From Anisakis pegreffii (lineage: Eukaryota; Nematoda; Chromadorea; Rhabditida; Anisakidae): a DNA stretch of 64,000 nucleotides. Location of the stretch: NCBI GenBank assembly GCA_035041965.1, contig JAPYMA010001431.1, positions 109,604 to 173,603 on the forward strand, in the 5' to 3' direction. Made by a program: the position numbers and the translations under genes. Position 1 is the first letter of the stretch. Every line of letters begins with the position of its first letter. Positions 1-18,658 of this stretch are shown piece by piece. Below the pieces are notes generated by a model, which saw nothing but the letters and a program-made list of their open reading frames with translations, did no database searches and was not told the origin of the DNA.

Positions 1-1467
1 ATCCTGCAACAGCAGCACATAATGGATTACCTTCTAGGCAGTCGTTTTTTGGAGTAATTAAATCAACCACATCCAACAAATTACTAATCCAACAGTCAAC
101 CTGATCCAGCAGCCTTATACTCATCATATACAAGTCATAATAATCGTGAGCGCAATGGTTTCTGGGAGATTTAGCGCGTGGAATAGCAACGGGATAACAA
201 TGTTAATCCATACTCGTTTATTTATTTGTTTATTTCACGTCAATTCGGATGAGATTAAGCCTTAAAGGTGAATGAAGATCTAGTAGCTATATATCTTGAA
301 CCATCTAGAAGGATCAAAAAAATTAATGAATTGAAAATTTTTCACTAATTTGAAGAATAGAATTGGGAATCTGCTGTGAAAATTAAACGGCGAAAATCGT
401 CTGAACTCAAATGCATGCTTGATTTTAACTTTAATAATTGTACCGTTCAATTGCATGATGAATTAATTAATTAATTAATTACCCTTATAACAATATTATT
501 GATCTTAGAAACATACAAAGATACCTACACACACACAAACATCAACTCATTGAATTAATCAGACACACACCAAATACCGATGATAATTTCATTTTATCGC
601 TGCTATAATAAAATTTCTCTCCTCTGCATCATCTATCCATATGGACATCAAGCAACAATTTGGATTGTTTATGCTCTTGTTTTGTATTAGCTGTAATAAC
701 TGAAAACAATCTTTAAAGTAAGAGTGTTATGAAAGTAACAATTAGTAAGTAAATAGTAAGTTTAAGTGCTTAAAATGATAGAAAAAGTAAAAGCAGGACA
801 ATTTAGAAAGATGTGAATAAAATTGATCAAATAAAGTCGACCGCAACTATTGCATAGTTTGAACTGGACATAAGCCCAGCGAAGAAATTAACGAAGGGTC
901 TCGATGTGTTAGTAGGGTTCGTGACCGGTCAATCTGCCTAAAGACACGTTGCCTAACGGACAGTTTGCCTAACGGACAGCTTGCCTATTAGGCGAAATAT
1001 CCATTAAAAAACCGCAAGTTAGGCAAAATGTCCGTTAGGCAAACTGTCCGTTAGGCAAAATGTCCGTCAGGCAAATTGTCCATTAGGCAAACTGTCCGTT
1101 AGGCAAACTGTCCGTTAGGCAAACTGTCCGTTAGGCAAACTGTCCGTTAGGCAAACTGTCGTTAGGCAAAATATCCTTAAGCAAATTGACCGGCTACCGT
1201 TAGGGTTTAGCCCAGTCCTAATTTATATTCTGAATATCGTGAACATCGGATGGATGCTAGATGTGAAGGTCACGGTCCGGGTGCGATCAATTCTTATTGA
1301 TTAGCTCGGATCCAACTCAGAATCAGTTAAGCCGCCAGCTCACTTGGACAATGACAATGCTTAGACGTGGAGGAGCTTGAAATATGAGAGTGTGACAATT
1401 TTCGATGGTTTGTTTTGTTTTTGGATTGTTGAATTGTGTCATTACCGTTAATTATTACTTTTTGGTT
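1..1467. other. Gene-poor left edge
   Basis: I find no supportable coding exon here. The stretch is AT-rich non-coding DNA and holds one family A fold-back element (921-1196), listed separately. It lies 3' of the membrane-protein gene that ends at 1468, so part of it may be the 3' UTR of that gene. Confidence 0.6.
921..1196. mobile_element. Family A fold-back element, copy 1
   Basis: It opens with GTGACCGGTCAATCTGCC and closes with a diverged inverted copy (AAATTGACCGGCTAC). The interior has about eight copies of a 16-bp unit of the type AACTGTCCGTTAGGCA. The arms are complementary, so a single strand could fold back on itself. It has no coding capacity. Confidence 0.85.
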
Positions 1468-4176
1468 TTAATGTGTCACTTTGGAACGTCTTTTGGCCGG
1501 TCGTATCTTCGACAAATAGTCTCTGGTCAATTTGAGTTTAACGGGTTTATCTTTAGCCAGTTGATAGCGTCGCTTTTCGATTGCCTCGATCCACATCAGT
1601 ACCGCCGACGGAACGGTGGCCAGAACGGCAATCGGAAGAAATATGATTAATGCCTTGAAATTTGCCGACGATTAAACGCCTATTTGCAGGTGGTCCACTA
1701 ATGAGGAAAGCTCACACGCCTTCCGGGATCAGATATATATCCGGGATCAGATATATACCGAGATCAGATATATATCAGATATATATCCGGGATCAGATAT
1801 ATATCAGATATATATCCGGGATCAGATATATATCAGCTCGTGTAGCTCGTGAGAGGCAACCACCATCACAAAAAACCAACAAACATTATGACAACACGAT
1901 CGAACCAGCGCTAACTGCTTGTGCTAATAAGGAAGGCGCCTTAGATGAAGTCGCTTCACCCGTATTACCTCGTGACCGGTCAATCTGCCTAAAGACATCT
2001 GGCCTAACGGACAGTTTGCCTATTAGGCGAAATATCCGTTTAAAAACCGTAAGTTAGACAAGCTGTCCGTTAGGCAATGTGTCTTTAGGCAAACTGTCGT
2101 TAGGCAAAATGTCTTTAGCAGGTAGATTGACCGGGTACCTCACCATTGTCATTCGAAATCTACGACAAGCCACAAGGACTGATCTAATTTCAGATGGCTT
2201 AGGCTTTCAGTCGTACAGCTGGTGTGATTGGCAACAGGTTGGGCGAGGAAATGATTTGCTAATGAATGCAGTAGTTAAGGTGAGAATCGAGTGTCGATAG
2301 GTCAGTTGGCGACTAATTCGCTAGGGTTACTGTGTGTTGTTTTGCCGATCAATAAAATTGACTGAATAATGTCGATTCATCGATCACACAAATCACAAAA
2401 AATTAAACTTCTGAACGCGATCACGGCCAAAAACGAAACTATCGTACGTACCACACGAAATACCGAATTATTCTCTGCAACAAAACAAAAAACTTGAAAT
2501 GAGTTTTTTAGTTTAAATGAACTAAAATCAAATTAAAGTCGTAATTAATTCTCTTGGCAGCACGCTAATTGCATATTAAATGCCATACCACTAAGGTGAA
2601 TTCATGATAGGTCGGTGAATTTAACACACAAATTACTTCGATAAATTCGTTTCATAACTGTTATCTTCTCAAAAACACTTTAGTATCCATAAAGCGGATG
2701 AAAGTGATCTAGAGATATGACAACGGATATCAGATGGTGCCATATCTAAGGTGTGCATAAGCAATTGGTATTTAGCTGCGCAATAGAATCAGTTATACAC
2801 TTCCACAAGAATAACAGCACAATATTTGCAAGATCACGACTAACCTCCTTGAGCTGCTTCTTTGGATGCTGAAACTTTTTAAAAATTAGACAAATCAACT
2901 CAATTTTTTGAAAAATAACTCTCAAATCGAAATGATAACATTTTAGCGAAATTTTTTCGGAGGAGTACTATAAAATTTCTTTAGCTTTTCGATATTCAGT
3001 GAGTGGAATGAGGCTGAAAACTGACATCTGAATATGTTGTCGGTAAAACCGGAATGGAATGGTGTGGCATAGATGATAAATACCTTCAAAAAGACCGTCG
3101 GTCGCGTCAAACGCTTTTTTAAGCAACGATTTGGGATTGTCCTCTGAAACTTTAATGTATTTCTTTTAGAGAGGTTTAGCAATTGTAGAGGTGCAGATCA
3201 AGTTTGTTTCGTGACCGGTCAGTCCGCTTAAAGACATTTAGCCTAACGACAGTTTGCCTGAAGACACATTGCCTAACGGACAGTTTGCCTAAATTACGGT
3301 TTTTAGCGGATATTTCGCCTAATAGGCAAACTGTCCGTTAGGCAAATTGTCCGTTAGGTAAATTGCCCGTTAGGTAAATTGCCCGTTAGGTAAATTGCCC
3401 GTTAGGTAAATTGTCCGTTAGGTAAATTGCCCGTTAGGTAAATTGCCCGTTAGGTAAATTGCCCGTTAGGTAAATTGTCCGTTAGGCAAACTGTCCGTTA
3501 GGCAATGTGTCTTTAGGCAAACTGTCCGTTAGGCAATGTGTCTTTAGGCAAACTGTCCGTTAGGCAATGTGTCTTTAGGCAAACTGTCCGTTAGGTAAAC
3601 TGTCATTAGGCAAACTGTCGTCAGGCTAAACGTCTTTAGGCAGGTTGACCGGGTAGCATTTTGTTTCAGATACAGATTCGAAGTGAAATGACCGACTGCA
3701 ACACATGGAAACCGTAGCACCCACAAACGATGACTGACCGTCTTCGAGAAGAAAAATTGTTTCCTTACACTTTTCTGTCGTATGAACCGTAATGCGCAAT
3801 TGCCGCTCCAAATCTACGATAAATTAATTTACAATCCAATTTCACGCTCTCTGAATCCACTGAGTGGCTGTCGACTCAAAAGGAAAGGTCCCACGAACCA
3901 ACCCCACGTTTCGGGATGACATAGATAAGTTAGTGACCTTTTTTGTCAGAATCACGACAAATAAAAGTAATCGCAGATGCGATACTATCACAACAACACA
4001 TTCAATACCACAGTAACTGACATACGAGTGGCGCTGAACTGATATGGTGATGATAACATAATAATATCATAATAATCATTGATAGTGATACCAATATTTT
4101 AACATCAGTGATAAGAAATATTACTATTAAATATTATTGTCAAAATAATATTCTCCGTACCAACATTACAATAATA

Positions 4177-4253
<77 letters not shown>

Positions 4254-5884
4254 GCGATACACATAATAAATATGAAAGGCGACTACCAAATGATAAATTG
4301 AAGTGTTGTTTTGGCTCCTCATAAAGAATCTCGAAGTGATCCGCAGCGATAACAATCAATAATTTCAATACTGTCCAATTCCTCGCACCAATTTCAACTG
4401 CTTTCCACATGTTACGACCTTAAAAACGATTTTATTTTAAATCCTCTCAGATTCGAGAGAAAATTGAAATGGTAATGGAATCACGGACGGGATCTTCAAA
4501 ATCCGCTGCTCCCGATCACTAGTTTAGGGCGTTTGAAGGTTGGTTTGCACTCGACTGGGTTCGGTTGCTTATTTATTTGAGTGGTGACGGATTAGACGGT
4601 AGAAACTGACTGCTTTTGTTCGAAATAAGCATTTGATTTTGTGAGAAGTTTAACTTGACTTCAGACAGTTGATCATCGTGTAAACATACAACAACCCTGC
4701 AATGGCCAACGCGATAATAATCAACTGAGCATTAAATAAGATTTATCAAATCAAATATTTATCAAATATCTACAAAATAGTATTTTATCAGATCCAGTAC
4801 CAAACGGTATCTATCGAACTGCGTTCTTATTTGAATGCGGCGCCGCAAGATAACAGATCAGGATGGAATAAAAGCGATAAAATCAATACAAGTGATCGAC
4901 AGTAACTAGGAAACTGGATGAAGAACGGAGAGAGAGGGAGGGGGTATAAAAGGAGAGGGGGTAGGGGTATAAAAAAGGAGAGGGGGATAGGGGATATGAA
5001 AAAGGAGAGGGTGGGATAGAGGATATCAAGAAAGGCCATATCGCTCCTAGACTTCAACACGCCAGCTGGCTGTCACTTACGTTTCCCGACACTCTTCGAG
5101 ATCCTCGAGAGTCTCTGAAAAATCCAGCACCATTAGGTATGTGGTCGATGCAGCAGCGAACGGCAAAGTTGAGTCGAAAATAACTATCTGCAATGAGCAC
5201 ACCAGATGGACTGACGGACTGACTGAAAAGAGACTGAAAAATTTCATAGGCGTAAAATCTCTTCCGATGATCGTTTCAGATCAATTGGTATTTTTGACTG
5301 ATCAACTCTAAAAAACAACGATTACACTCTCATCTTCCTCCTCTGATACGTCTTGCAGTTGTTGTTGTCGTTGTTGTGGCTGACGGCTTTCCGTGGTGAT
5401 CGCCGCAGTTCGATAGAACGGTAAATAAGCACAATAGTTTAAGAATAATATTACTGTTATAGGCCTGCAATAGCTTACGTAACCACCACATAATACAGTC
5501 AATAAGCAGACTCGATAATTAATTAGCACTTAATTAGTAGGATAATGAGGTAGTGAAGCACTAAAATCGTGAGGTGTAGTACTGGATGGAGCAGCAATAT
5601 CCCTAATGATGCACAGGTGGAATGACCGCTGGCCAAAGCCAGTGTAGAACTGTAAAAGATAAGGCCCTGCGAGATCATTCTCCATAGATATTGTTCCGTC
5701 CGTCTACTTTACTGCAAATCAGTTTCCGTACCTCCAAATCCATATCCAGAATGGCACAACCATTCCGGTTGGCTAAAAACTGATAAAGTGCCGATTTCGG
5801 GAAATTATTTTAAGACTCACTCCTGCAAAACAGTTGTAAATTTTCGTCGTTGAGCCAAAAAATTTCGCATACAATCCTCTCAAT
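1468..5884 (-). CDS. Uncharacterised single-pass membrane protein, ten 3' exons
   Basis: I do not recognise the family. Ten exons join in consistent phase: 5821-5884, 5732-5772, 5583-5649, 5081-5114, 4611-4696, 3739-3813, 3084-3143, 2845-2868 (24 bp), 1898-1968 and 1468-1653. They give 235 residues ending at a TAA; the N-terminus was not found. Middle exons encode a charged, Glu/Lys-rich stretch (TLEDLEECRE; LERQLRITVHTTEK; SLLKKAFDATDGLFE). The last exon has one strong hydrophobic helix (ALIIFLPIAVLATVPSAVL) followed by a basic tail of about 37 residues ending RPAKRRSKVTH. The long basic tail argues against a SNARE or p24 protein. Introns hold family A copies (1972-2139, 3211-3656) and an ATA microsatellite. 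The exon at 1898-1968 has its acceptor three bases from a family A end, so that exon is the least certain. The upstream half (exons above 5000) is less certain than the downstream half. Confidence 0.6.
1725..1835. repeat. GATCAGATATATATCCGGG minisatellite
   Basis: Four to five imperfect tandem copies of a motif containing GATCAGATATATATC. It lies in an intron of the membrane-protein gene. Confidence 0.85.
1972..2139. mobile_element. Family A fold-back element, copy 2
   Basis: A compact copy. The left end is GTGACCGGTCAATCTGCC and the right end is AGATTGACCGGGTAC, a good illustration of the asymmetric outermost bases of the family. It lies in an intron and abuts the exon that starts at 1968 on the minus strand. 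Confidence 0.85.
3211..3656. mobile_element. Family A fold-back element, copy 3 (expanded)
   Basis: The longest copy. Ends are GTGACCGGTCAGTCCGC and GCAGGTTGACCGGGTAG. The centre is expanded to about 17 tandem 16-bp units, mostly of a local variant (TAAATTGCCCGTTAGG). It lies in an intron between the exons at 3084-3143 and 3739-3813. Confidence 0.85.
4163..4253. repeat. (ATA)n microsatellite
   Basis: About 90 bp of nearly pure AAT/ATA trinucleotide, in an intron. The poly-Leu, poly-Tyr and similar reading frames across it are artefacts. Confidence 0.95.
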
Positions 5885-5913
5885 CTGCATAATATGATAA
5901 AATCGAACGTCAA

Positions 5914-6212
5914 TTACCTGGATTACCTGCATTGGCCAGGCAGGCTATCAAACGTTTATAACGTTGCTGGCCACAATGCTCGCAATGTTTCCGTGCGGCG
6001 CATTGTTTTAGCCTCAATTTACGCCTAAACCCCGCTGGCTAGGCGAGCAGGCCAACCGAACACAACCGAGTAATTAATTAGTTGCCGTGAACGCTTTGCA
6101 TAATTAATCGTCGTAGCCAAATACCAATCCAATAAATAATCATAACTCTAATAAAATAAATATTCCGCCGATCGCTCACAACGATTGACGAAACAACCAC
6201 TCGATGTCCCAG
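5914..6212 (-). mobile_element. Family B element, copy 1
   Basis: About 300 bp, inverted relative to the copies at 11.0, 13.8 and 44.1 kb. One end is TACCTGGATTACCTG, the other is CACTCGATGTCCCAGTAAT. Conserved internal landmarks are GCCTAAACCCCGCTGG and GCATAATTAATCG. No ORF. It is inserted directly against the candidate exon at 6213-6338. Confidence 0.85.
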
Positions 6213-6393
6213 TAATAATTAGTCCGAATCCTATTGCACCAAGCGTTACCATAGGTTGTTGTTGTGTTATTTTACGCCATTCCAAGACATAAGTATGCTT
6301 GACTTTGGTCACATAACTTTTGCGATAGCCTTTAGAATCTATTCGACAATATCAATCGTCAATGCACTCCCCACTTCGGTCCTTCCAGTCCAT
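6213..6393 (-). pseudogene. Candidate small membrane-protein exons truncated by a repeat
   Basis: Two phase-compatible pieces, 6375-6393 (starts ATG, encodes MDWKDR) and 6338 down to about 6213, are separated by a possible 36-bp intron. Together they encode a short basic N-terminus and one hydrophobic helix (QQPMVTLGAIGFGLIITG). Such a layout is typical of small mitochondrial inner-membrane subunits, but no family is assigned. The frame then runs straight into family B copy 1 without a normal donor and stops inside it, so the 3' part is missing or lies elsewhere. This may be a broken gene, an exon spliced through the repeat, or chance. Confidence 0.35.
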
Positions 6394-7140
6394 TTCTGCT
6401 GTCTTATTCGAAAGATTTAGGATATTTTTGGCGGTTGTATCCTCGCTCTCAACAAGATATTCCATCTTGATCAACCTGCTAAGATAATCCGTTCGTCTCA
6501 AATCACCTCAGTGATCTTATCTAATCCACACAATCGCCTTCATACCAATACGATATGACCGTATCAAGAGTATGAAGAGAATTGTGTGAACACAGTAATA
6601 CATTGAACAAATTTATTCACTCAAGAAGATAACATGTAAATGATATAAATGCTGCATCAGTTAGCACAATCAATCTCAAGATTAAGATATATAATATCTC
6701 CAAAATCGCCGCCGTATTTCGGATTCAGATCCCCCCTCCCCTCAAAAAAAAACTTCAGTTTTGCCTTTACAATTTAAAAAACCCAAAAAATTGCGATGAA
6801 TACTTTATATTATATTAATTTCTTGACGAATCAAAAATTTTCAAAAAATTTGCAGGAGAATTTTGAGTTAAGCACTCAAACAAACTCAAAAATTCCCGTG
6901 TCACTCGAAAAGCTGACACTACTAGAAGCAAACGCTAAGTTTGCGTTGTCGAATGTTAGATCAAGTGAGAATATTGTGACAGTTGGACACTATCAATACA
7001 CTGAATGCATAACGCGAAATCAAAAACGAAAAAATACAACTGTGATCACGTTAAACCCATTCACATTATCAAAATCATTAGACTGGATGAGATACACTAT
7101 TTTGGCTCTTATCTACCGTGCAAAATCAGATTAAGACAAT

Positions 7141-7450
7141 TTAACCCATGGCCTGGGTAAGTCTTTCCTGCTTTTCTAGCTGTTCCTTCTCAACGAGATC
7201 CTTCCTAGATGGACTTTGGTTTCCCTTGAACTCAGGTTGACGCTTACCTCTGAGTTAAAACATTCTTCGTGGACGTCTCAGATTAAGGCCCGGGCTGCTG
7301 AGGTTTCAGGGAAAACATTTTGGGATGGATGATTTTTCTCAAAATGAGAACCAAAAAAAGAGCGAAAATAGCGCTGTAAATGTAATACACACATAGGTAA
7401 GCAATCATAACAATAAGAGTATTATCTACGCGATTGGACATATTCAACAT
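7141..7450 (-). CDS. Small single-pass membrane protein (80 aa)
   Basis: Not recognised. Exons 7317-7450 and 7141-7249 are joined by a 67-bp intron (donor GTTTTC, acceptor TTAACTCAG) and keep phase. The first exon starts at an ATG and encodes a long hydrophobic segment (LIVMIAYLCVYYIYSAIFAL, continuing FLVLIL) followed by RKIIHPK. The second encodes a charged tail ending LEKQERLTQAMG and then TAA. If the intron is not removed, the frame stops 34 bp after the splice site with a 55-residue product. The start lies within 25 bp of a family A copy, so the promoter may be within or beyond it. A real micropeptide is plausible. The charged, codon-like second exon is the best argument. Confidence 0.45.
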
Positions 7451-7474
7451 ACTGTGAGTAGGTGGATTAATCGG

Positions 7475-7655
7475 CACCCGGTCAATCTGCCTAAAGACAC
7501 ATTGCCTGACGGACAGTTTGCCTAACTTACGGTTTTTAATGAATATTTCGCCTAATAGGCAAACTGTCCGTTAGGCAAATTGTCCGTTAGGCAATATGTC
7601 TTTAGGCAAACTGTCCTGACGCAAAATGTCTTCAGGCAGATTGACCGGACACGGC
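7475..7655. mobile_element. Family A fold-back element, copy 4
   Basis: Short copy with ACCCGGTCAATCTGCC at the left and GCAGATTGACCGGACAC at the right, and two to three 16-bp units at the centre. It lies just upstream of the small membrane-protein ORF. Confidence 0.85.
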
Positions 7656-8744
7656 ATTAATCAAACGATTCTGTGAAATTATGTCAGTTGTTCAGTCCAA
7701 AAATGGATACGGATTGAACTCGTCTGTTAACATTCAGCGGCAATGCGGATAAACGAGAACGAATCTCATAGTCATAAATGAAAATGTTTTCAACTTCGAA
7801 AAATTAAATTCTGATCATTCAATCGCACATTATTTTATCGCTGATCGTTACACTCAAAAAACACTCCCTTCACATGCTCATCGTCAATTCGTAACTGCAA
7901 TCAAATCAGATCAACTCTTGCGTAGCGCTATTCTATCAGATCAAAACTCCGTGAGATTCACGGCACTGTATAATTCGCCGGCAACTATATTACTCGGTAT
8001 AATTCGAATTTTGTATCGATAAATCAACCTCAATTTTCAGTTCATTTTCACTTTCAATGCAGATGGATGGCGCAAAACTTTTCGAGTCATCGAATGCCAT
8101 CGAATGTGAAAGCTCAAAACTGTTGATCTGTCAAATATATCATTAGCATCGGACACGGCAGAAGATCACCGTTAATGACACGAACTCTTAAATCATTATT
8201 TGAAAGGTAGAGCTGAAAGGGCAATATGGCATCTGCTAATCGTAAACGTTTCAGCAATTACCCGAACAGACACCATAGCGCATTGACGGTCGTTCAGTTA
8301 GATCGAGTGACCAGTTCAGATTGCAGTAAATCCCCAAAAAGTTGGAAAGTACGCCGAATTGGCCGAATCCTGATCATTTTATCAGCCCACTTACTAACAT
8401 AAATAAGCTTCTCTTGTCTCCTTCTCAGAGGTGATTTTGGCTTGACATCGTGCTTGTTTCCTGCCGCATCTTCGCTTCAATCGTTCGCCACATTACCACA
8501 CAAACATATTCAGTACTAAACATGAACTAAACGAATGAATAATAAAGTAATTATACGATAAAATCGAATCAAATTCACGCAAACGAACAAAATGAATCAA
8601 TAAATCAATATCGATCAATAAGAGGTCTCATAAATCGTCATAAATCCAAAAAGACAAAACAAAACAAAAACATAATGAAATAATCCGTGCCATTAAACGG
8701 CATCGATGCATCATCCGTCCAATCAATAGTAATAAAGATCATGA
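7656..8744. other. Intergenic, no gene seen
   Basis: AT-rich sequence between the 3' end of the acetylcholinesterase gene and the small membrane-protein gene. I see no exon with usable splice sites and no listed repeat. Confidence 0.5.
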
Positions 8745-15414
<6,670 letters not shown>

Positions 15415-15737
15415 CGTAACTCACATACAAATCGCACCTACACATAAACTTCAATTCAGAACCACTTCATCCAATCACCAGTATCATTTTTAGTCGGCTT
15501 CACACACCTCTAAATTGTTCGTATTCACTCGAGATAATTCGCTGAAAAGCAATAATAATGATAATGATACCAATCAATCAATAACCAATCGTAACAATCA
15601 ATCGCATCTGATCATCAAATTTCCGGATCATTTAAGATGATCCGAAATTCGCTCACAACAGAAACATCACGAAATGCAAATCGATAATCAATAAACAATA
15701 GATCAAACCAATCAGAATCAAATGTGATCGGACAATT

Positions 15738-15993
15738 TGTCTGAAAACGTTTACGCCTAATTGTAAGGACAGCAGTTTGCCTATTAGGCAAAATATTTAG
15801 TCAGCAAATGCAACTTATAACGAGTTTATGCCTGACTCTCTGTGATTACCAATATCACTGTATCAGCAATATCCTCCTTCGTTGGCATTTACTCACTTCA
15901 GTTAAATTAATTGCTTATCACTAATTAGGCAAATATCCACTGAAAAACCGTTCGTAGGCAAACTGTCCTTAGGCAAAACGTCTTCAGATCAAT
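15738..15993. mobile_element. Family A fold-back element, decayed copy 6
   Basis: Two arms are recognisable (CAGTTTGCCTATTAGGCAAA on the left; GTAGGCAAACTGTCCTTAGG on the right). They are separated by about 130 bp of unrelated sequence, suggesting an old copy with an insertion. Confidence 0.6.
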
Positions 15994-16489
15994 TATCCAG
16001 ATATCTAATCACCAATAAATATTGCAGCAATACATTTCGATTAAATACAATCGTAATCTCTCCTGTGCTCAACGATAACCACTGCACATATCTATTTATA
16101 AAGTTATATGCAAATCACTTCAGTCTCCACTGAATAATCGGCAATAACCGATGATACAATATGAATAACCCAAATCCGAAGATGTGATAAACGAATCGAG
16201 TCGATAGATTTGGTGGTCTTCGAGAAGGGAACTAACTGGATGAGGTTTACGATGAAGTTGTAATGTGAATACGGCAACTCGATGGATGGATGGATGGATG
16301 GATAGTAGTTAGCTTCAGAAACTGAAAACAAACAAGCGGCCAATGATGTCGAGCGATCACACGGCCACGACTGATTGGCAACGAACAGCGTTAAGTGGTT
16401 TTAAGTGATCGCATTTGATACAGCTAATTCTGATGTGAGCGATTGCCGATTGTAATTCAACACTTGCACCATTGTGATTATAAGCATTA

Positions 16490-16501
16490 TTATCGTTATT
16501 C

Positions 16502-16579
<78 letters not shown>

Positions 16580-16580
16580 G
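16490..16580. repeat. (ATT)n microsatellite
   Basis: Nearly pure ATT trinucleotide run of about 70 bp with flanking degenerate ATT/ATA. A second run lies about 180 bp downstream. Confidence 0.95.
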
Positions 16581-16747
16581 GAATATTATTTTGACTGCTA
16601 TTATTAGTACTACTATAACTAGAATCGCTATAGCATTCTTACAACCGTCTTCATTGCAATGCTACAATATGAAATACATGCTACATTACAATCAGGCCCA
16701 GCCTCGTAACATTTTAGCTTTATTAGTATCATTATCATGACCAGTAC

Positions 16748-16755
16748 CGTTATTA

Positions 16756-16806
<51 letters not shown>
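16748..16806. repeat. (ATT)n microsatellite
   Basis: Second ATT run. The Ile-rich reading frames on both strands across 16474-16873 are produced by these two runs. Confidence 0.95.
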
Positions 16807-16808
<2 letters not shown>

Positions 16809-17297
16809 ACTATTACTATTATTACTATAACTATTATTGTTATTACTGTTGTTATTCTAAAAGTATTCATCATACTGTCATATGGATATCACTATCATTA
16901 GGTTTACGATTGTCATCCACAAATAAGAGTATTTATCACGCTTTTACGATTACTATATATTATGATATAAGAATAAAACTTCATTAGGCTTATTAATATT
17001 ACGATTATTTTTATTATGAATACCATCAGAGCCTCTACGAGATTGTGATCACTATTATCAGATCAGTATGTGATCGATACGATTTCACTGCTCACTCTCA
17101 GTTCAGTTATTTTCTGAAGAACGCGTTACGGGAAGAAACTGGGAGAATTTCAGAGTGAAGCTTGAAGTGATCACAACAACTATAATAACTAGAAGATAGA
17201 AGACAATGCAAAATATGGGTGGCTTGAGCTCGAACCTGGCTTAAGCTTATTAGACATAGGCCCAGGTGCAGACTCAAGTTTAGAAACAAGTAGCTGC

Positions 17298-17342
17298 AAG
17301 TTTAGGCTTAGGCTTAGGCTTAAGCTTAAGCTTAAGCTCAGC
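17298..17342. repeat. TTAGGC-like run
   Basis: Three perfect TTAGGC hexamers followed by a degenerate TTAAGC run. TTAGGC is the nematode telomere repeat; this is an interstitial, decayed stretch. Confidence 0.7.
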
Positions 17343-18460
17343 ACAGACTGAAAATATAGCCGTTCGAGAGGCACCAGGTGATATGAATAGTGATTAAAAA
17401 TTGGAAGTTGGTCGCCCAGTTGCATGCGATTTTTGAGGAGATCGCTGAGCCAGATCCATTAAGGAAGAGACAAATGCCGTGCCATCTCAACTTCAAGTGC
17501 CTAAACATCATCGAATATTATTCAATAATATTTATCACCTCTTCAAGTGCCCTCTTCAGGTCATCGCGACAATACCCACCCGATCTCAGCACACCAAGCA
17601 TAATCACGCACCCTCTCGCGCTCCTTAATATAAGCTCTCTCCTCCGTTGTTCATACCTATACGATGGCTGACTGGTCTCTTAACAAATTTTTATCATTTA
17701 AAACATTTCTTAAGCTTAATCTTAAGCTTCTTAATCCATCTAATAAGCAATCAAATGAGATTTAAGAGTTGTTGTCGCTGTTTAAGCAAATTTAAGTCAT
17801 CCAACACGACAACTTATCATTACATCTAAAAGAGGTCAAAGGTTAACTCGTAGTTTTCAACCGAATCCATCCTATCTGCTAAACGAACGACTAAAGGCAA
17901 ACCAAACCGACCCGACCCGAACCGAACCGACCTCACATGAGCATACGTATTACTTCAGATGGCTTCGATAATATTTGCTCTACAAACAACTAACCAATAA
18001 AATAGCTAAATAAATAAACACATCAATAGATGAAACAATAAAGAGTAAACGCAAACAATTTCATGCGAGTAATAACATTCAAAACAGTACGCGAAGACTG
18101 TATCCAATCACCACGCATCCTCATATAGTAACACTGGAATACACCTCATCTGATGATAGCATCAAGCAAATACAATAGCGTGCATGTGATTTTCTGCTGT
18201 TATTGTACGGTGGTGGTGGGTGCCATTGTGGTTTTATCGATCTCGATCGTTAATTGATCGTTAAATATCTTGATGGGATCGTTAAAATCATCACAAGCTT
18301 GCCGCCGTTCTCATTGGTAATTGATCGCACTCTAATAAACAAATGCTTATCTCTGTTAATCTTAAAGAATCTTAAAGAAACCATTAGCACAACTAATTCA
18401 ACCTATTCAACCTATGTATTAGGCCGGTATTATATTACGCTAAGCTTTTGATGCTTTCGG

Positions 18461-18658
18461 GGAACTCGGAGCTGTCAAGTTATTAGCTCCGGAGCTCAGA
18501 GTTGTCAAGTTATTAGCTCCGGAGCTCAGAGTTGTCAAGTTATTAGCTCCAGAGCTCAGAGTTGTCAACTTATTAGCTCCGGAGCTCAGAGTTGTCAAGT
18601 TATTAGCTCTGGAGCTCAGAGTTGTCAAGTTATTAGCTCCAGAGCTCAGAGTTGTCAA
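18461..18658. repeat. 30-bp minisatellite
   Basis: Nearly seven tandem copies of a 30-bp unit containing GGAGCTCAGAGTTGTCAAG and TTATTAGCTCC. Because 30 is a multiple of three, the minus strand shows a false 10-residue repeat protein (TLSSGANNLT). Confidence 0.95.

Noticed and set aside
5308..5529. 73-codon frame ending in an acidic, Gln-rich tail
   Set aside because: Considered as a last exon, but no donor of matching phase was found upstream, whereas exons on either side join well without it.
6796..7134. 112-codon plus-strand frame
   Set aside because: AT-rich sequence, no recognisable features, and no partner exons.
18440..18658. 72-codon repeat protein (TLSSGANNLT)
   Set aside because: 30-bp minisatellite with a period divisible by three, no conserved domain.
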